From: Sphingomonas naphthae
GTDB lineage: Bacteria; Pseudomonadota; Alphaproteobacteria; Sphingomonadales; Sphingomonadaceae
Length of the DNA: 64,000 nucleotides
Direction: 5' to 3'
NCBI RefSeq assembly: GCF_028607085.1
Contig: NZ_CP117411.1
Location: forward strand, 992,001 to 1,056,000
The notes below the pieces were generated by a model. It ran no database searches and was not told where the DNA came from. It worked only from the letters and a program-made list of their open reading frames with translations. Of the stretch, positions 17,230 to 25,875 are shown one piece after another. The position numbers and the translations under genes are program-made. Positions within the stretch are counted from its first letter, which is position 1. Each line of letters begins with the position of its first letter.

Positions 17230-18108
17230 GTGCCGATCGGCTATGAGGTGAGCCTGCGGCTGTTCAAACGCGGCGTTGCCTATCTCCAGACGCGCGACCG
17301 CCTCGCCGCCGCCGTGCGCTGGGGGATGAGCCAGTCGCTATGGCGCCAGTTGCTGGCCGAGATGATAGCTCAGGCCGAGCCGTTGCTCGCCCACCGGATC
17401 GTCGCCCGCGACATGTTCACCCGCGACCGTCCGCCCGATCCGGAGACGATTATCGACCTCGTCGAGTTTGCCATTCGCGGGCAGCGGGCCGTCATCCTCC
17501 TGATCCGGGGCGAGTACAGCCATTTCACCGTTGTCTCGGGGATCAGCGATACCCGCCTCCTGCTGCACGACAGCTTCGGGCTGAAATGGCTGGGCAAGCA
17601 GGCGGCCGACCGCACCAAGGCGGTGGGCAAGCGCTGGATCGCGGCAGAGTCGATCACGATGATCGAGTTGGGCGATCCGGTGACCAGGCCGATCGTCTTG
17701 CCGGCAGCGTCTTCAACCACAAAGAAGGCCGCCGCGATCGACGAGATATGGGACAATCGCCACGACCTCCACGCCGCCTACCTCGCCGATCCCGACAAGC
17801 TGACATTCTGTGCCGAGCTGCCGTTCATCGGCGAGATCACCAGATATCATCTTGCCAAGGACCTGGGCCTCGATGTCGCCAAGCCCGACATCCACCTCGC
17901 CCGCCTCGCCAGAGCCGAGGGTGTCACCGCGCAGGAGCTATGCCTGCGGCACGCCCACGAAGCGGGGTGCCGTGTGTCCACGGTCGATACCATCCTCTGG
18001 CGGGCCTGCGCCGAAGGCATCCGCGATTCCGAACTCTATCTTGAGCGGGGCTGGTCCGCTGAGTGTCTCCACCTGCCCGTCGACGGATTACTTTACGGCA
18101 ACGGATGA
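17230..18108 (+). CDS. Chimeric protein: C39-like peptidase fragment joined to a helix-hairpin-helix glycosylase-like domain
   Basis: This 292-residue frame starts at GTG 17230. Residues 1 to about 125 resemble the C-terminal half of bacterial C39/papain-like proteins found in sphingomonads (GEYSHFTVVSGISDTRLLLHDSFG, with the catalytic-type His). The N-terminal Cys half is missing. Residues about 165-275 resemble the HhH base-excision fold (LPFIGEITRYHLAKDLGLDV, then KPDIHLARLA and VDTILWRACAEGI). No ribosome site is evident. The simplest reading is two truncated genes joined by deletion. Whether it is expressed is unknown, and both family assignments are from pattern memory, not a search. 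Confidence 0.6.
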   Translation: MPIGYEVSLRLFKRGVAYLQTRDRLAAAVRWGMSQSLWRQLLAEMIAQAEPLLAHRIVARDMFTRDRPPDPETIIDLVEFAIRGQRAVILLIRGEYSHFTVVSGISDTRLLLHDSFGLKWLGKQAADRTKAVGKRWIAAESITMIELGDPVTRPIVLPAASSTTKKAAAIDEIWDNRHDLHAAYLADPDKLTFCAELPFIGEITRYHLAKDLGLDVAKPDIHLARLARAEGVTAQELCLRHAHEAGCRVSTVDTILWRACAEGIRDSELYLERGWSAECLHLPVDGLLYGNG

Positions 18109-18224
18109 GAGCCCGATCGCTCGCCAATGATCGCTCAAAGCCGTCAACAGCCATGCCGCAATTGGGCACGGAGTTAGACACAGACGTCCGATCCGGAAGA
18201 AAATGTAATGATTTCAATGATGCT

Positions 18225-18315
18225 TGGCGGAGCGGGAGGGATTCGAACCCTCGATACGCTTTTGACGTATACTCACTTTCCAGGCGAGCGCCTTCGACCA
18301 CTCGGCCACCGCTCC
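18225..18315 (-). tRNA. tRNA-Ser (anticodon GGA)
   Basis: On the minus strand the acceptor arm GGAGCGG (from 18315) pairs with CCGCTCC, followed by discriminator G and an encoded CCA (18225-18227). The anticodon loop CTGGAAA gives GGA. A long variable arm, as in class II tRNAs, and the T-loop GGTTCGAATCC are present. The 3' end faces the patchwork region 12,051-18,200, a common arrangement for integrations into tRNA genes, but no direct-repeat att copy was found by eye. Confidence 0.97.
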
Positions 18316-18418
18316 GCATTGCACTGGAAGGCGTGCGCCCTAGCCGGTCGGGAAGGGTTCCGCAAGGCGTAGCGGGCGGGTCTATCGCGGGCGGCGGGGG
18401 CGTGGCAGGATATGCGCC

Positions 18419-19444
18419 ATGACCAGACATATCCGCCTTGCGGCGCTGCTCGTGGCGACCGGATCGATCGGCCTCCTGCCGGCCGTGGCGCAGACGCCGC
18501 CCGCCCCGCCCCGCTATCAGCCCGTCAACCCGGCGGCGAGCCTGCCGCCGCCACCGCCGCCACCGCCGCCGGCCCCGGTATCGGCGGGCCCGGCGGCCGC
18601 GTCATCGGCGCCCGCGCGGCCGACGCCGGCATCGGTGCTGGCGGGCGCGCCGGCGGAGGCCTGGCGCGAGGTGCCGGCCGATCGGCTGCTGGTGATCGAT
18701 TTCGCGGGCGGCGGCCAGGTGCTGATCGAACTGGCGCCGGAATTCGCGCCGGAGCATGTCGCCAACATCATCACCCTGGCGCAGGCGCGCTGGTTCGACG
18801 GGATCGCGATCGTCCGCAGCCAGGAGAATTACGTCACCCAATGGGGCGACCCGACCGAGAAGAAGCCGCTGCCGGCCGACATGCCGGCCAAACTGCCTGC
18901 CGAATATGAGCGCAGCGCCGCCGGCGTGCCGCTCGACGTGCTGCCTTATCGCGACACCTATGCCGCCACGGTCGGCTATTCGCGCGGCATGCCGGCCGCC
19001 AGCGAGGGCGGGCAGGCGTGGCTGGCGCATTGCTATTCGATGGTCGGTGTCGGCCGCGACAAGAATCCCGACGTGGGGACCGGCGCCGAACTCTATGCGG
19101 TGATCGGCCATCAGGCGCGCGCGCTCGATCGCAACATCGCGGTCGTCGGCCGGGTGATCGCCGGCATGGAGGTGCTGAGCGCCCGCCCGCGCGGCACCGG
19201 GCCGCTCGGCTTCTACACCGATCCCACGCAGAAGACCGGGATCGTCGCGGTGCGGCTCGCGGCGGACCTGACGCCCGCCGAGCGCCCGGCATGGCAGGTG
19301 CTGCGCACCGATACGCCCACCTTCACCGCCTGGCTGTCGGCGCGGGCCAGCCGGCAGGACGATTTCTTCCTGCGGCCGGCGGGGGCGATCGATCTTTGCA
19401 CGGCGATGCCGCCGGTGCGGAAGACGCCGCCGGCTGGCTCCTGA
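18419..19444 (+). CDS. Secreted cyclophilin-type peptidyl-prolyl isomerase
   Basis: This 341-residue protein has a Sec signal peptide (residues 1-24, cleaved after AVAQ), a Pro/Ala-rich linker with a run of nine prolines (about 44-52), and a cyclophilin domain (about 85-285) recognisable from LLVIDFAGGGQVLIELAPEFAPEHVANIITLA, QENYVTQWGDP and GTGAELYAVIGHQARALDRNIAVVGRVI. The domain is divergent and has a C-terminal extension of about 60 residues. It probably aids folding of envelope proteins in the periplasm. It is a single gene facing kup across a bidirectional terminator. Confidence 0.88.
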   Translation: MTRHIRLAALLVATGSIGLLPAVAQTPPAPPRYQPVNPAASLPPPPPPPPPAPVSAGPAAASSAPARPTPASVLAGAPAEAWREVPADRLLVIDFAGGGQVLIELAPEFAPEHVANIITLAQARWFDGIAIVRSQENYVTQWGDPTEKKPLPADMPAKLPAEYERSAAGVPLDVLPYRDTYAATVGYSRGMPAASEGGQAWLAHCYSMVGVGRDKNPDVGTGAELYAVIGHQARALDRNIAVVGRVIAGMEVLSARPRGTGPLGFYTDPTQKTGIVAVRLAADLTPAERPAWQVLRTDTPTFTAWLSARASRQDDFFLRPAGAIDLCTAMPPVRKTPPAGS

Positions 19445-19475
19445 ACTTCGGGGACGGAGACGGAGACGGGGAGGG

Positions 19476-19494
19476 GGGGGCTGAAAAAGCCCCC
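19476..19494. terminator. Hairpin between convergent cyclophilin and kup genes
   Basis: GGGGGC (19476-19481), loop TGAAAAA, and GCCCCC (19489-19494) form a perfect 6-bp GC stem. The A-rich loop and flanks let it serve both directions. The right arm abuts the kup stop codon. Confidence 0.6.
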
Positions 19495-21441
19495 TCAAAT
19501 CTCGACCTGGCTGCCCAGTTCGACCACGCGATTGGTAGGCAGGCGGAAGAATTCCATCGCGCTTTCCGCGTTGCGCAGCATCCAGGCGAACAGTTTCTCG
19601 CGCCACAGCGCCATCCCCGGCCGCGACGAGGCGATCAGGGTCTGCCGGGCGAGGAAGAAGCTCGTATCCATCATGCGGAAGTCGGCGCCGCATTCGTCAG
19701 TCATCTTCAGCGCCAAGGGCACGTCCGGGTCTTCCATGAAGCCGTAGACGAGCAGCATCCGGTAGAAGCCCTGGCCGATATCCTCGATCTTCGCGCGGCC
19801 GGGTTCGTCGACATAGGGCATGTCGGCGATCTTCACCGTCAGCAGGATCACCCGCTCGTGCAGCACCTTGTTGTGCTTCAGATTGTGGAGCAGCGCGTGG
19901 GGCACGCCGTGCGGCGAGGAGGTCATGAACACCGCCGTGCCCGGCACGCGGGTGGCGGAATTCACCGCCGAGCGGACGAACACCTGCACCGGCATGGCGG
20001 CTTCCTTCATCCGCGCCTGCATCAGCGCGCGGCCGCGTGCCCATGTGGTGAGCAGGGTGAAGGCGGTGAGGCCGATCAGCAGCGGGAACCAGCCGCCATC
20101 GGGCACCTTGGTGAGGTTCGAGGCGAAATAGAGCGCGTCGAACAGCAGGAACAGCGCCAGCACCAGCGCGCCGACCCACTTGGGCCAGTTCCACACGCGG
20201 AACAGCAGCACCGCCAGCATACAGGTGGTGATGAACATCGTGCCCGTCACGGCGATGCCGTAGGCGGCGGCGAGGTTCGACGATTCGCCGAACATCAGCA
20301 CCAGCAGGATGACCATGATCATCAGCGACCAATTGACCGAGCCGATGTAGATCTGGCCGGCGGTGGACGCGCTGGTGTGATCGATTCGCAGGCGCGGCAT
20401 CAGGCCGAGCTGGACCGCCTGCTGCACGACGGAGAAGGCGCCGGTGATGACCGCCTGGCTGGCGATCACCGTGGCCAGCGTCGCGAGAATCACGAGCGGC
20501 AGGCGCCACGCCTCGCTCGCCATCAGGAAGAAGGGGTTGGCGGCGGCTTCGGGCGAGCGGATCATCAGCGCGCCCTGGCCCATGTAATTGAGCATCAGCG
20601 CCGGGAAGATCAGGAACACCCAGGCCCACTGGATCGGCTTCGCGCCGAAATGGCCCATGTCGGCATAGAGCGCCTCGGCCCCCGTCAGCGCCAGCACGAC
20701 CGAGCCGAGCGCCAGAAAGGCGAGCATCGGATCGTGCAGCACGAAGCGTGCCGCCCAGATCGGGTTGAGCGCCCACAGTATCTCGGGATTGGCGACGATG
20801 CTGATCACGCCCAGCACGGAGAGAGCGATGAAATAGACCGTCATGATCGGCCCGAAGAAGCGGCCGATGAAGTCCGTGCCGTAGGACTGGATGATGAACA
20901 GGGCGACGAGGATGATGATCGCCGTCGGCAACACGAAGGGCGCGAAGCCCGTCTCCACCGTGGCGAGGCCCTCCACCGCCGACAGCACCGAGATGGCGGG
21001 CGTGATCATGCAGTCGCCGAAGAACAAGGATGTCGCCAGCACGCCGAGCAGTACGAGGCTCTTGCTCCATTTGCCGCCGCCCGTCCGCCGCTGGATCAGG
21101 GCGAGCAGGGCGAGGCTGCCGCCTTCGCCCTTGTTGTCGGCGCGCAGGATCAGGAAGACATATTTGCACGAGACGACGACGATCAGCGACCAGAAGATCA
21201 GGCTGATGACGCCGTTGATGTGAAGCAGGTCGACCGCCAGCGGATGGTGGCCGACGAAGACTTCCTTCATCGCATAGAGCGGGCTGGTGCCGATATCGCC
21301 ATAGACCACGCCCACCGCGCCGAGCGCCAGCGCGCCCAGCCCCTTCTTGGGGTGATGATGGTTGTACGGCGGGTCGAGCGGATCGGCGTCGCCTTGCGGG
21401 GCAAGGCCGTCGGCCGTCGAAGGCGTTAGGGTGTCGTTCAT
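19495..21441 (-). CDS. kup: Potassium uptake transporter of the KUP/HAK family
   Basis: This 648-residue inner-membrane protein has the family opening [27 protein letters not shown], about 12 hydrophobic helices between residues 30 and 455 (for example [28 protein letters not shown]), and a cytoplasmic C-terminal domain of about 170 residues ending [18 protein letters not shown]. It imports K+ coupled to protons. The ATG at 21441 ([12 protein letters not shown]) is chosen; a longer frame adds basic, non-family sequence. Monocistronic, with a terminator directly at its 3' end. Confidence 0.96.
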   Translation of the reverse strand: MNDTLTPSTADGLAPQGDADPLDPPYNHHHPKKGLGALALGAVGVVYGDIGTSPLYAMKEVFVGHHPLAVDLLHINGVISLIFWSLIVVVSCKYVFLILRADNKGEGGSLALLALIQRRTGGGKWSKSLVLLGVLATSLFFGDCMITPAISVLSAVEGLATVETGFAPFVLPTAIIILVALFIIQSYGTDFIGRFFGPIMTVYFIALSVLGVISIVANPEILWALNPIWAARFVLHDPMLAFLALGSVVLALTGAEALYADMGHFGAKPIQWAWVFLIFPALMLNYMGQGALMIRSPEAAANPFFLMASEAWRLPLVILATLATVIASQAVITGAFSVVQQAVQLGLMPRLRIDHTSASTAGQIYIGSVNWSLMIMVILLVLMFGESSNLAAAYGIAVTGTMFITTCMLAVLLFRVWNWPKWVGALVLALFLLFDALYFASNLTKVPDGGWFPLLIGLTAFTLLTTWARGRALMQARMKEAAMPVQVFVRSAVNSATRVPGTAVFMTSSPHGVPHALLHNLKHNKVLHERVILLTVKIADMPYVDEPGRAKIEDIGQGFYRMLLVYGFMEDPDVPLALKMTDECGADFRMMDTSFFLARQTLIASSRPGMALWREKLFAWMLRNAESAMEFFRLPTNRVVELGSQVEI

Positions 21442-21718
21442 CGAGGGGCCGATAGTCCGCGGATCATCATACGCTTCCATCCCACGCGGTCGGTGCCCCC
21501 GGCAGCGCGGGCGGCGCACTAGCACTTCGACTGTGCAGTCGCAACATCCCGTGCCCGGCAGGGTTCCTCAGGCGGACGGGAGAAATGCTCCATTTCGTCG
21601 CGCAACGGAGTTTGGCGTCTGCCGAAAACGATCGATCGGCGAGTCGGGGTGCCCACATTGGCATTGCGCGCGGGCCTGATCCGGCGTTGAACCGGTCTCC
21701 CTCCCGGAGCGCGCCGCC

Positions 21719-22141
21719 ATGCTCGATCATCTCTTCACCGCCATCGCCAATCGCATCGCGGCCTTCGTCGGCGACAGCTGGGCCTTCATCATCGCGGCGC
21801 TGGTCGTGATCGTATGGGGCATCACCGGGCCGCTGTTCGATTATTCGGATACGTGGCAGCTCGTCATCAACACCGGCACCACCATCGTGACCTTCCTGAT
21901 GGTGTTCCTGATCCAGAATTCGCAGAACAGGGACGCGGCGGCGATGCAGGCGAAGCTCGACGAGCTGATCCGCGCGGTGGACGATGCCCGCGCCCAGTTC
22001 ATCGGCATCGAACACAAGACCGATCGCGAGATCGAGAAGATCCGCGCCGATCTGGAAAAGGAATGCCAGGACGCCGACGAGCAGGCGCGCGGCAAGCCCA
22101 ACAGCGACGAATATGTCGATCGGCTGATGCGCCGCCGCTGA
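21719..22141 (+). CDS. Low-affinity iron permease-family small membrane protein
   Basis: This 140-residue protein has two transmembrane helices (about 22-44, WAFIIAALVVIVWGITGPLF; and 52-66, TGTTIVTFLMVFLIQNSQNRD) and a charged, helical C-terminal tail (KLDELIRAVDD, AQFIGIEHK). This is the arrangement of the FET4-like family known in bacteria. Despite the name, iron transport by the short bacterial members is not established. It is a single gene, with the divergent kup upstream. Confidence 0.8.
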   Translation: MLDHLFTAIANRIAAFVGDSWAFIIAALVVIVWGITGPLFDYSDTWQLVINTGTTIVTFLMVFLIQNSQNRDAAAMQAKLDELIRAVDDARAQFIGIEHKTDREIEKIRADLEKECQDADEQARGKPNSDEYVDRLMRRR

Positions 22142-22146
22142 TCGGG

Positions 22147-22171
22147 GGAACCGCTCTAGCAACGAAACGTA
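22147..22171 (+). promoter_or_regulatory. EcfG-like promoter (GGAAC-N16-CGTA)
   Basis: GGAAC at 22147-22151, 16 bases, then CGTA at 22168-22171 differ by one base from the alphaproteobacterial general-stress sigma consensus GGAAC-N16/17-CGTT. It lies 41 nt before the start of the small secreted protein at 22213. Confidence 0.5.
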
Positions 22172-22212
22172 ACACAGCCGGCGCCGATGTCTGGCGCCGG
22201 GAGATTTTGCAC

Positions 22213-22419
22213 ATGAAGATCAAAGCATGGGGCCTGGCCGCGATTGTCGCCGTCGGTTTCGGTGGCCTTGCCCTGCCCGCCGACGCGCAGCCGCCCCCCC
22301 GCGTGGTGGTGGTGGAGCGCCATCATGCCGGCCCGGTCCATCACTACCGCAAGAAGCGCAAGGTCTGCCGCGTGACCTGGTATCATCATCGCAAGGTCCG
22401 CCGCTGCACCTGGCGCTGA
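22213..22419 (+). CDS. Small secreted His/Arg-rich protein, unknown function
   Basis: This 68-residue protein has a clear Sec signal peptide (MKIKAWGLAAIVAVGFGGLALPADAQ) and a basic mature part rich in His, Arg and Val, with two Cys (VCRVTW, RRCTWR) that could form a disulfide. The ATG at 22213 is the only start that gives the signal peptide. A general-stress-type promoter sits just upstream. Similar short periplasmic proteins are common in sphingomonads and uncharacterised; metal binding is possible but unproven. Confidence 0.75.
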   Translation: MKIKAWGLAAIVAVGFGGLALPADAQPPPRVVVVERHHAGPVHHYRKKRKVCRVTWYHHRKVRRCTWR

Positions 22420-22522
22420 TCGCCGAGGCGTTACCGGGGGGCGCCGCCGCCGGCCGCTGGCCAAGCGCCGTGGCGCTCCCCATATACGGGCCATCGAATC
22501 GCAACAGGGATCAGAACCCCCG

Positions 22523-23506
22523 ATGGCCGCTACCCATTCCACCCGCATGCTCATCCTCGGCTCCGGCCCGGCCGGTCTGTCCGCCGCCATCTATGGCGCG
22601 CGCGCTGGCCTCGCGCCGATCGTGGTGCAGGGGCTCCAGCCCGGCGGGCAGCTCACCACCACCACCGATGTCGAGAATTACCCCGGATTCCGCGATGTCA
22701 TCCAGGGCCCGTGGCTGATGGAGGAGATGCAGGCGCAGGCCGAGCATGTCGGCGCGCGGATGGAATGGGACATGATCGTCGAGGTCGATCTGTCCGCGCG
22801 TCCGTTCCGCCTCGTCGGCGATTCGGGCGCGGTCTATCTCGGCGACACGCTCGTCATCGCGACGGGCGCGCAGGCCAAATGGCTCAATATCGAGAGCGAG
22901 GAGCGGCTGCGCGGGCAGGGCGTGTCGGCCTGCGCCACCTGCGACGGCTTCTTCTTCCGGGGCAAGAAGGTGGCGGTGATCGGCGGCGGCAATACGGCGG
23001 TCGAAGAGGCGCTCTACCTCACCAACCACAGCCACGATGTCACGCTGATCCACCGCCGCGACAGCCTGCGCGCGGAGAAGATCCTTCAGGAGCGGCTGTT
23101 CAAGCATCATGGCATCAAGGTGCTGTGGAACAAGGAAGTCGCGGAGTTCGTCGGCGGCGAGGGCGCGGCCGGCCTCGTCGCGATGGATTTGAAGGACACG
23201 ACGACCGGCGAGATCAGCCGCATCGACGTGGACGGCGGCTTCGTCGCGATCGGCCATCATCCCGCGACCGAGCTGTTCCAGGGCAAGCTCGACATGGATG
23301 CCGACGGCTATCTGGTGGTCGAGCCGGGCACGACCCGCACCAACGTCCACGGCGTGTTCGCCTGCGGCGACGTGGCCGACAAGATCTACCGCCAGGCGAT
23401 CACCGCCGCCGGCACCGGCTGCATGGCGGCGCTGGACGCGGAACGCTTCCTGGGCGAGATCGACTTTCCGGTGACCGAGGAAGAGAAAGCCGAGGCGGCC
23501 GCCTGA
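22523..23506 (+). CDS. trxB: Thioredoxin-disulfide reductase
   Basis: This 327-residue protein has the FAD fold LILGSGPAGLSAAIYGARAG, the redox-active pair CATC (about residues 136-139, SACATCDGFF), the NADPH fold VAVIGGGNTAVEEALYL, and the C-terminal FAD motif VFACGDVADKIYRQAITAAGTGCMAAL. Length and order fit the low-molecular-weight bacterial enzyme that reduces thioredoxin with NADPH. It is monocistronic, with a cytoplasmic housekeeping role. Confidence 0.97.
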   Translation: MAATHSTRMLILGSGPAGLSAAIYGARAGLAPIVVQGLQPGGQLTTTTDVENYPGFRDVIQGPWLMEEMQAQAEHVGARMEWDMIVEVDLSARPFRLVGDSGAVYLGDTLVIATGAQAKWLNIESEERLRGQGVSACATCDGFFFRGKKVAVIGGGNTAVEEALYLTNHSHDVTLIHRRDSLRAEKILQERLFKHHGIKVLWNKEVAEFVGGEGAAGLVAMDLKDTTTGEISRIDVDGGFVAIGHHPATELFQGKLDMDADGYLVVEPGTTRTNVHGVFACGDVADKIYRQAITAAGTGCMAALDAERFLGEIDFPVTEEEKAEAAA

Positions 23507-23620
23507 CCGCATGAAGGCGAAGCAGCAATCCTTTGTCTGGCTAGGAATTCACCTGGCCACGCCGTCGCGCCGCCTTGGCATCCCGTTCCAACCGATGATT
23601 CCACCGGCTGGTGTTGGCCG

Positions 23621-23968
23621 GTGAACAAATCCCGTATCGGCCGTGCGCTTCGCCGCCTCTATGTGCCTGCCATCCTGCTGTTCTTCGCGCTGATCGTGTT
23701 CGACAGCTATCTGATGAACGTCCGGCCGATCGTCGCGTGGACCATTCCGGCGAACCCGCCCACCGACTGGCTGTGTCAGAACCTTGTCAGGACGAGCTAT
23801 TGCGTCCAGCCGACGCCCGGCGATCACTTGGTCCAGGGTGTCCTCGGGTTGTTCATGATCGGGTTCGCGATTCCCGTCATCATCGCGAACCTCGTGCTTC
23901 GAGGGCGCGACAAGATGCTGAAGCCACCGCATTTCGGACGGGATCGCAAGCCTTGGTGGATGGGGTGA
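23621..23968 (+). CDS. Hypothetical membrane protein
   Basis: This 115-residue protein starts at GTG 23621 and has two predicted transmembrane helices: about 14-32 (YVPAILLFFALIVFDSYL) and about 72-92 (GVLGLFMIGFAIPVIIANLVL). Two Cys lie in the loop (CQNLVRTSYC). The C-terminus is basic and Trp-rich (KPWWMG). No family is recognised. It stands alone between trxB and a REP-like repeat. Confidence 0.6.
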   Translation: MNKSRIGRALRRLYVPAILLFFALIVFDSYLMNVRPIVAWTIPANPPTDWLCQNLVRTSYCVQPTPGDHLVQGVLGLFMIGFAIPVIIANLVLRGRDKMLKPPHFGRDRKPWWMG

Positions 23969-23987
23969 GAGCGGCGTAGTTCCCGCC

Positions 23988-24064
23988 GTGCTCCTGCGCA
24001 GGCAGGAGCCCAGAGTCACATGCGCTGTGTTCCGCTGCGGGGCTCCTGCCGCCGCAGGAGCAAC
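23988..24064. repeat. REP-like inverted pair, copy 1
   Basis: The unit starts GTGCTCCTGCGCAGGCAGGA and continues GCCCAG; an inverted, diverged unit (GGGGCTCCTG, then GCAGGAGCA) ends at 24063. Each unit is itself a small hairpin (CTCCTG pairs with CAGGAG). The same arrangement occurs at 35351-35429. It fits a BIME-type element mobilised by a Y1 transposase such as the one at 16528. Confidence 0.75.
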
Positions 24065-24073
24065 GCGGAAAGG

Positions 24074-25447
24074 CTACGCCGCCACCTCGTCGCGCGCGTC
24101 GCCCTCGCCCACTTCGCCGGCGGTGCCCATGGCGCTGTCGATCAGCCCCATCCGCATCATCAGCCAGAACAGCAGGATGCCCGGCACCGCGATGATCGTG
24201 GTGAGCAGGTAATAGTTCACATAGCCCAGCCCCTCGATCAGCGCGCCTGCCGTGGTGCCGGTGACGAAGCGGCCGACGATGCTCGATCCCGCCGAGATCA
24301 GCGCATATTGCGCGGCGGTGAAGCGCAGGTCGCACAGCGCCGAGAAATAGGCCGTCACGCACACGCCACCGATGCCGCTGGCGAAATTCTCGAAGCCGAT
24401 CGTGGCGGACAAGGCCCAGTTATTGTGCCCCGCCGCCGCCAGCCCCGCGAAGCCGAGATTGGTGAAGGCCATCAGCACGAGGCTGAGCAGCACCGACCGC
24501 TTCAGCCCCATCCGCGCATAGAGGATGCCCCCGACGAACGTGCCGAGCAGGGTCGCGATCAGGCCGAACATCACGTCGTAGGTCGCGATCTCCTCATTGG
24601 AGAAGCCGTTGTCGTTGAGGAGCAGGCGCAGCGACAGATTGGCGAGCGTGTCGCCGATCTTGTGGAAGAGGATGAAGGCCAGGATCAGCAGCGCGACCTT
24701 CACGCCCTGCCGCTTGAAGAATTCCACGAACGGGCCGACGATCGAGCCGATCATCAGCCGCAGCCCACGCCGTTCGGCGGGCGCGCGGCGGCGTTCGGGC
24801 TCACCCATCAGCAGCGCGGTGACGACGGCGGGCAGCGCGAAGAGGGTGCAGGCCATGTAGCCGACCGTCCAGCCATGCTCGATCGTGTTGCCGGCGGCGA
24901 CACCCGCCGCGCCCGCCACGAACAAGGCCAGCGATCCGGCGCCGACATTGCCCAGCCGATAGCCATATTGCGACATGCCCGCGCCCACGCCCAGCTGGCG
25001 CGGTTCGAGCAGTTCGATGCGATAGGCGTCGATCACGATATCGAAGGTGGCGCCCGCCACGCCCACCAGTACCGCCGCATAGGCCATGTCGAGCAGCCCG
25101 GCGGTGGGATCGAGCCGCGCCAGGTTGAACACCGCCAGCACCACCAGCACGGCGGCGAACAGCATCCACGACACGCGCTGGCCCAGCCGGCCGAGGATCG
25201 GCAGCCGCACGCCATCCACCATCCACGCCCAGAGCGGCTTGAGATTGTAGGCGAGGATCGCGAGCGCGAAGGTGGTGATGCTCTTCTTCTCGATCCCCGA
25301 TTGCGCCAGCCGCGTGGTGAGCGTCGCCGCGATCATCGCGAAGGGGAAGCCCGACGACAGACCCAGCGCGAAGGCCGCCAGCGGCGCCCGCTCGCAATAA
25401 GGGCGGATGCTGGCGAGGATGCCGGGGCGGGAAGTGGTTTCGTCCAT
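24074..25447 (-). CDS. ampG: AmpG-type muropeptide MFS permease
   Basis: This 457-residue inner-membrane protein has about 12-14 hydrophobic helices. The AmpG/PAT signatures are visible: ALGLSSGFPFAMIAATLTTRLAQSGIEKKSITTFAL near the N-terminus, then YNLKPLWAWMVDGVRLPILGRLGQR, and FDIVIDAYRIELLEPRQLGVGAG. AmpG imports anhydromuropeptides for cell-wall recycling and links to beta-lactamase induction. A second, related function (another PAT-family transporter) is possible. It stands alone, downstream of the response-regulator operon on the same strand. Confidence 0.85.
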   Translation of the reverse strand: MDETTSRPGILASIRPYCERAPLAAFALGLSSGFPFAMIAATLTTRLAQSGIEKKSITTFALAILAYNLKPLWAWMVDGVRLPILGRLGQRVSWMLFAAVLVVLAVFNLARLDPTAGLLDMAYAAVLVGVAGATFDIVIDAYRIELLEPRQLGVGAGMSQYGYRLGNVGAGSLALFVAGAAGVAAGNTIEHGWTVGYMACTLFALPAVVTALLMGEPERRRAPAERRGLRLMIGSIVGPFVEFFKRQGVKVALLILAFILFHKIGDTLANLSLRLLLNDNGFSNEEIATYDVMFGLIATLLGTFVGGILYARMGLKRSVLLSLVLMAFTNLGFAGLAAAGHNNWALSATIGFENFASGIGGVCVTAYFSALCDLRFTAAQYALISAGSSIVGRFVTGTTAGALIEGLGYVNYYLLTTIIAVPGILLFWLMMRMGLIDSAMGTAGEVGEGDARDEVAA

Positions 25448-25500
25448 GGCACGACCATAGCGGGGCGTGTCGCGGGGGGAAGAGGGCGTGGGCGCCGAAA

Positions 25501-25875
25501 TCAGCGCCCCAGTGCGGTCGCGATAGCGGCGGCGACGTCGGCCTGCCGGTAGGGTTTGGGCAGGACGGGGACGTGCGAGAAAGCGGGATCGGGCCCGCCC
25601 GAGCCATAGCCGGTGGTGAACAGGAACGGCGTGCCGCCTAGCTCCAGCGCGTGGGCGGCGGGCATCGAGCGTTCGTCGTGCAGGTTGATGTCGAGCAAGG
25701 CGATGTCGAAGCCCCCCGCCGCCACCGCCGCCATCGCCTCGCCCAGCGACGCGGCCGTCGCGTGGACGATCGCGCCCATGTCCTCGACCATATCCTCGGC
25801 CGCCATGGCGATGATCGTCTCGTCCTCCACGATCAACACGCGCACCCCCGCAATCCGGCCCGTCCCGTCGCTCAT
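25501..25875 (-). CDS. Single-domain response regulator of the FAT GUY type
   Basis: This 124-residue lone receiver domain has acidic residues Glu18/Asp19 (IVEDE), phospho-acceptor Asp62 (ALLDINLHD) and Lys107 (LPKPY). Residues 83-91 (PFLFTTGYG) match the FAT GUY signature of receivers such as SdrG of Sphingomonas, which act in the general stress response. It overlaps the kinase stop by ATGA, so both are made from one message behind the EcfG-type promoter at 27900. A phosphorelay role toward PhyR or a feedback role is likely; the partner is not in the window. Confidence 0.85.
   Translation of the reverse strand: MSDGTGRIAGVRVLIVEDETIIAMAAEDMVEDMGAIVHATAASLGEAMAAVAAGGFDIALLDINLHDERSMPAAHALELGGTPFLFTTGYGSGGPDPAFSHVPVLPKPYRQADVAAAIATALGR

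Noticed and set aside
19018-21429. A plus-strand open frame of about 800 codons rich in His, Arg, Gln and Glu
   Set aside because: It lies opposite kup, which has an unmistakable family sequence. Long antisense frames of this composition are expected opposite high-GC genes.
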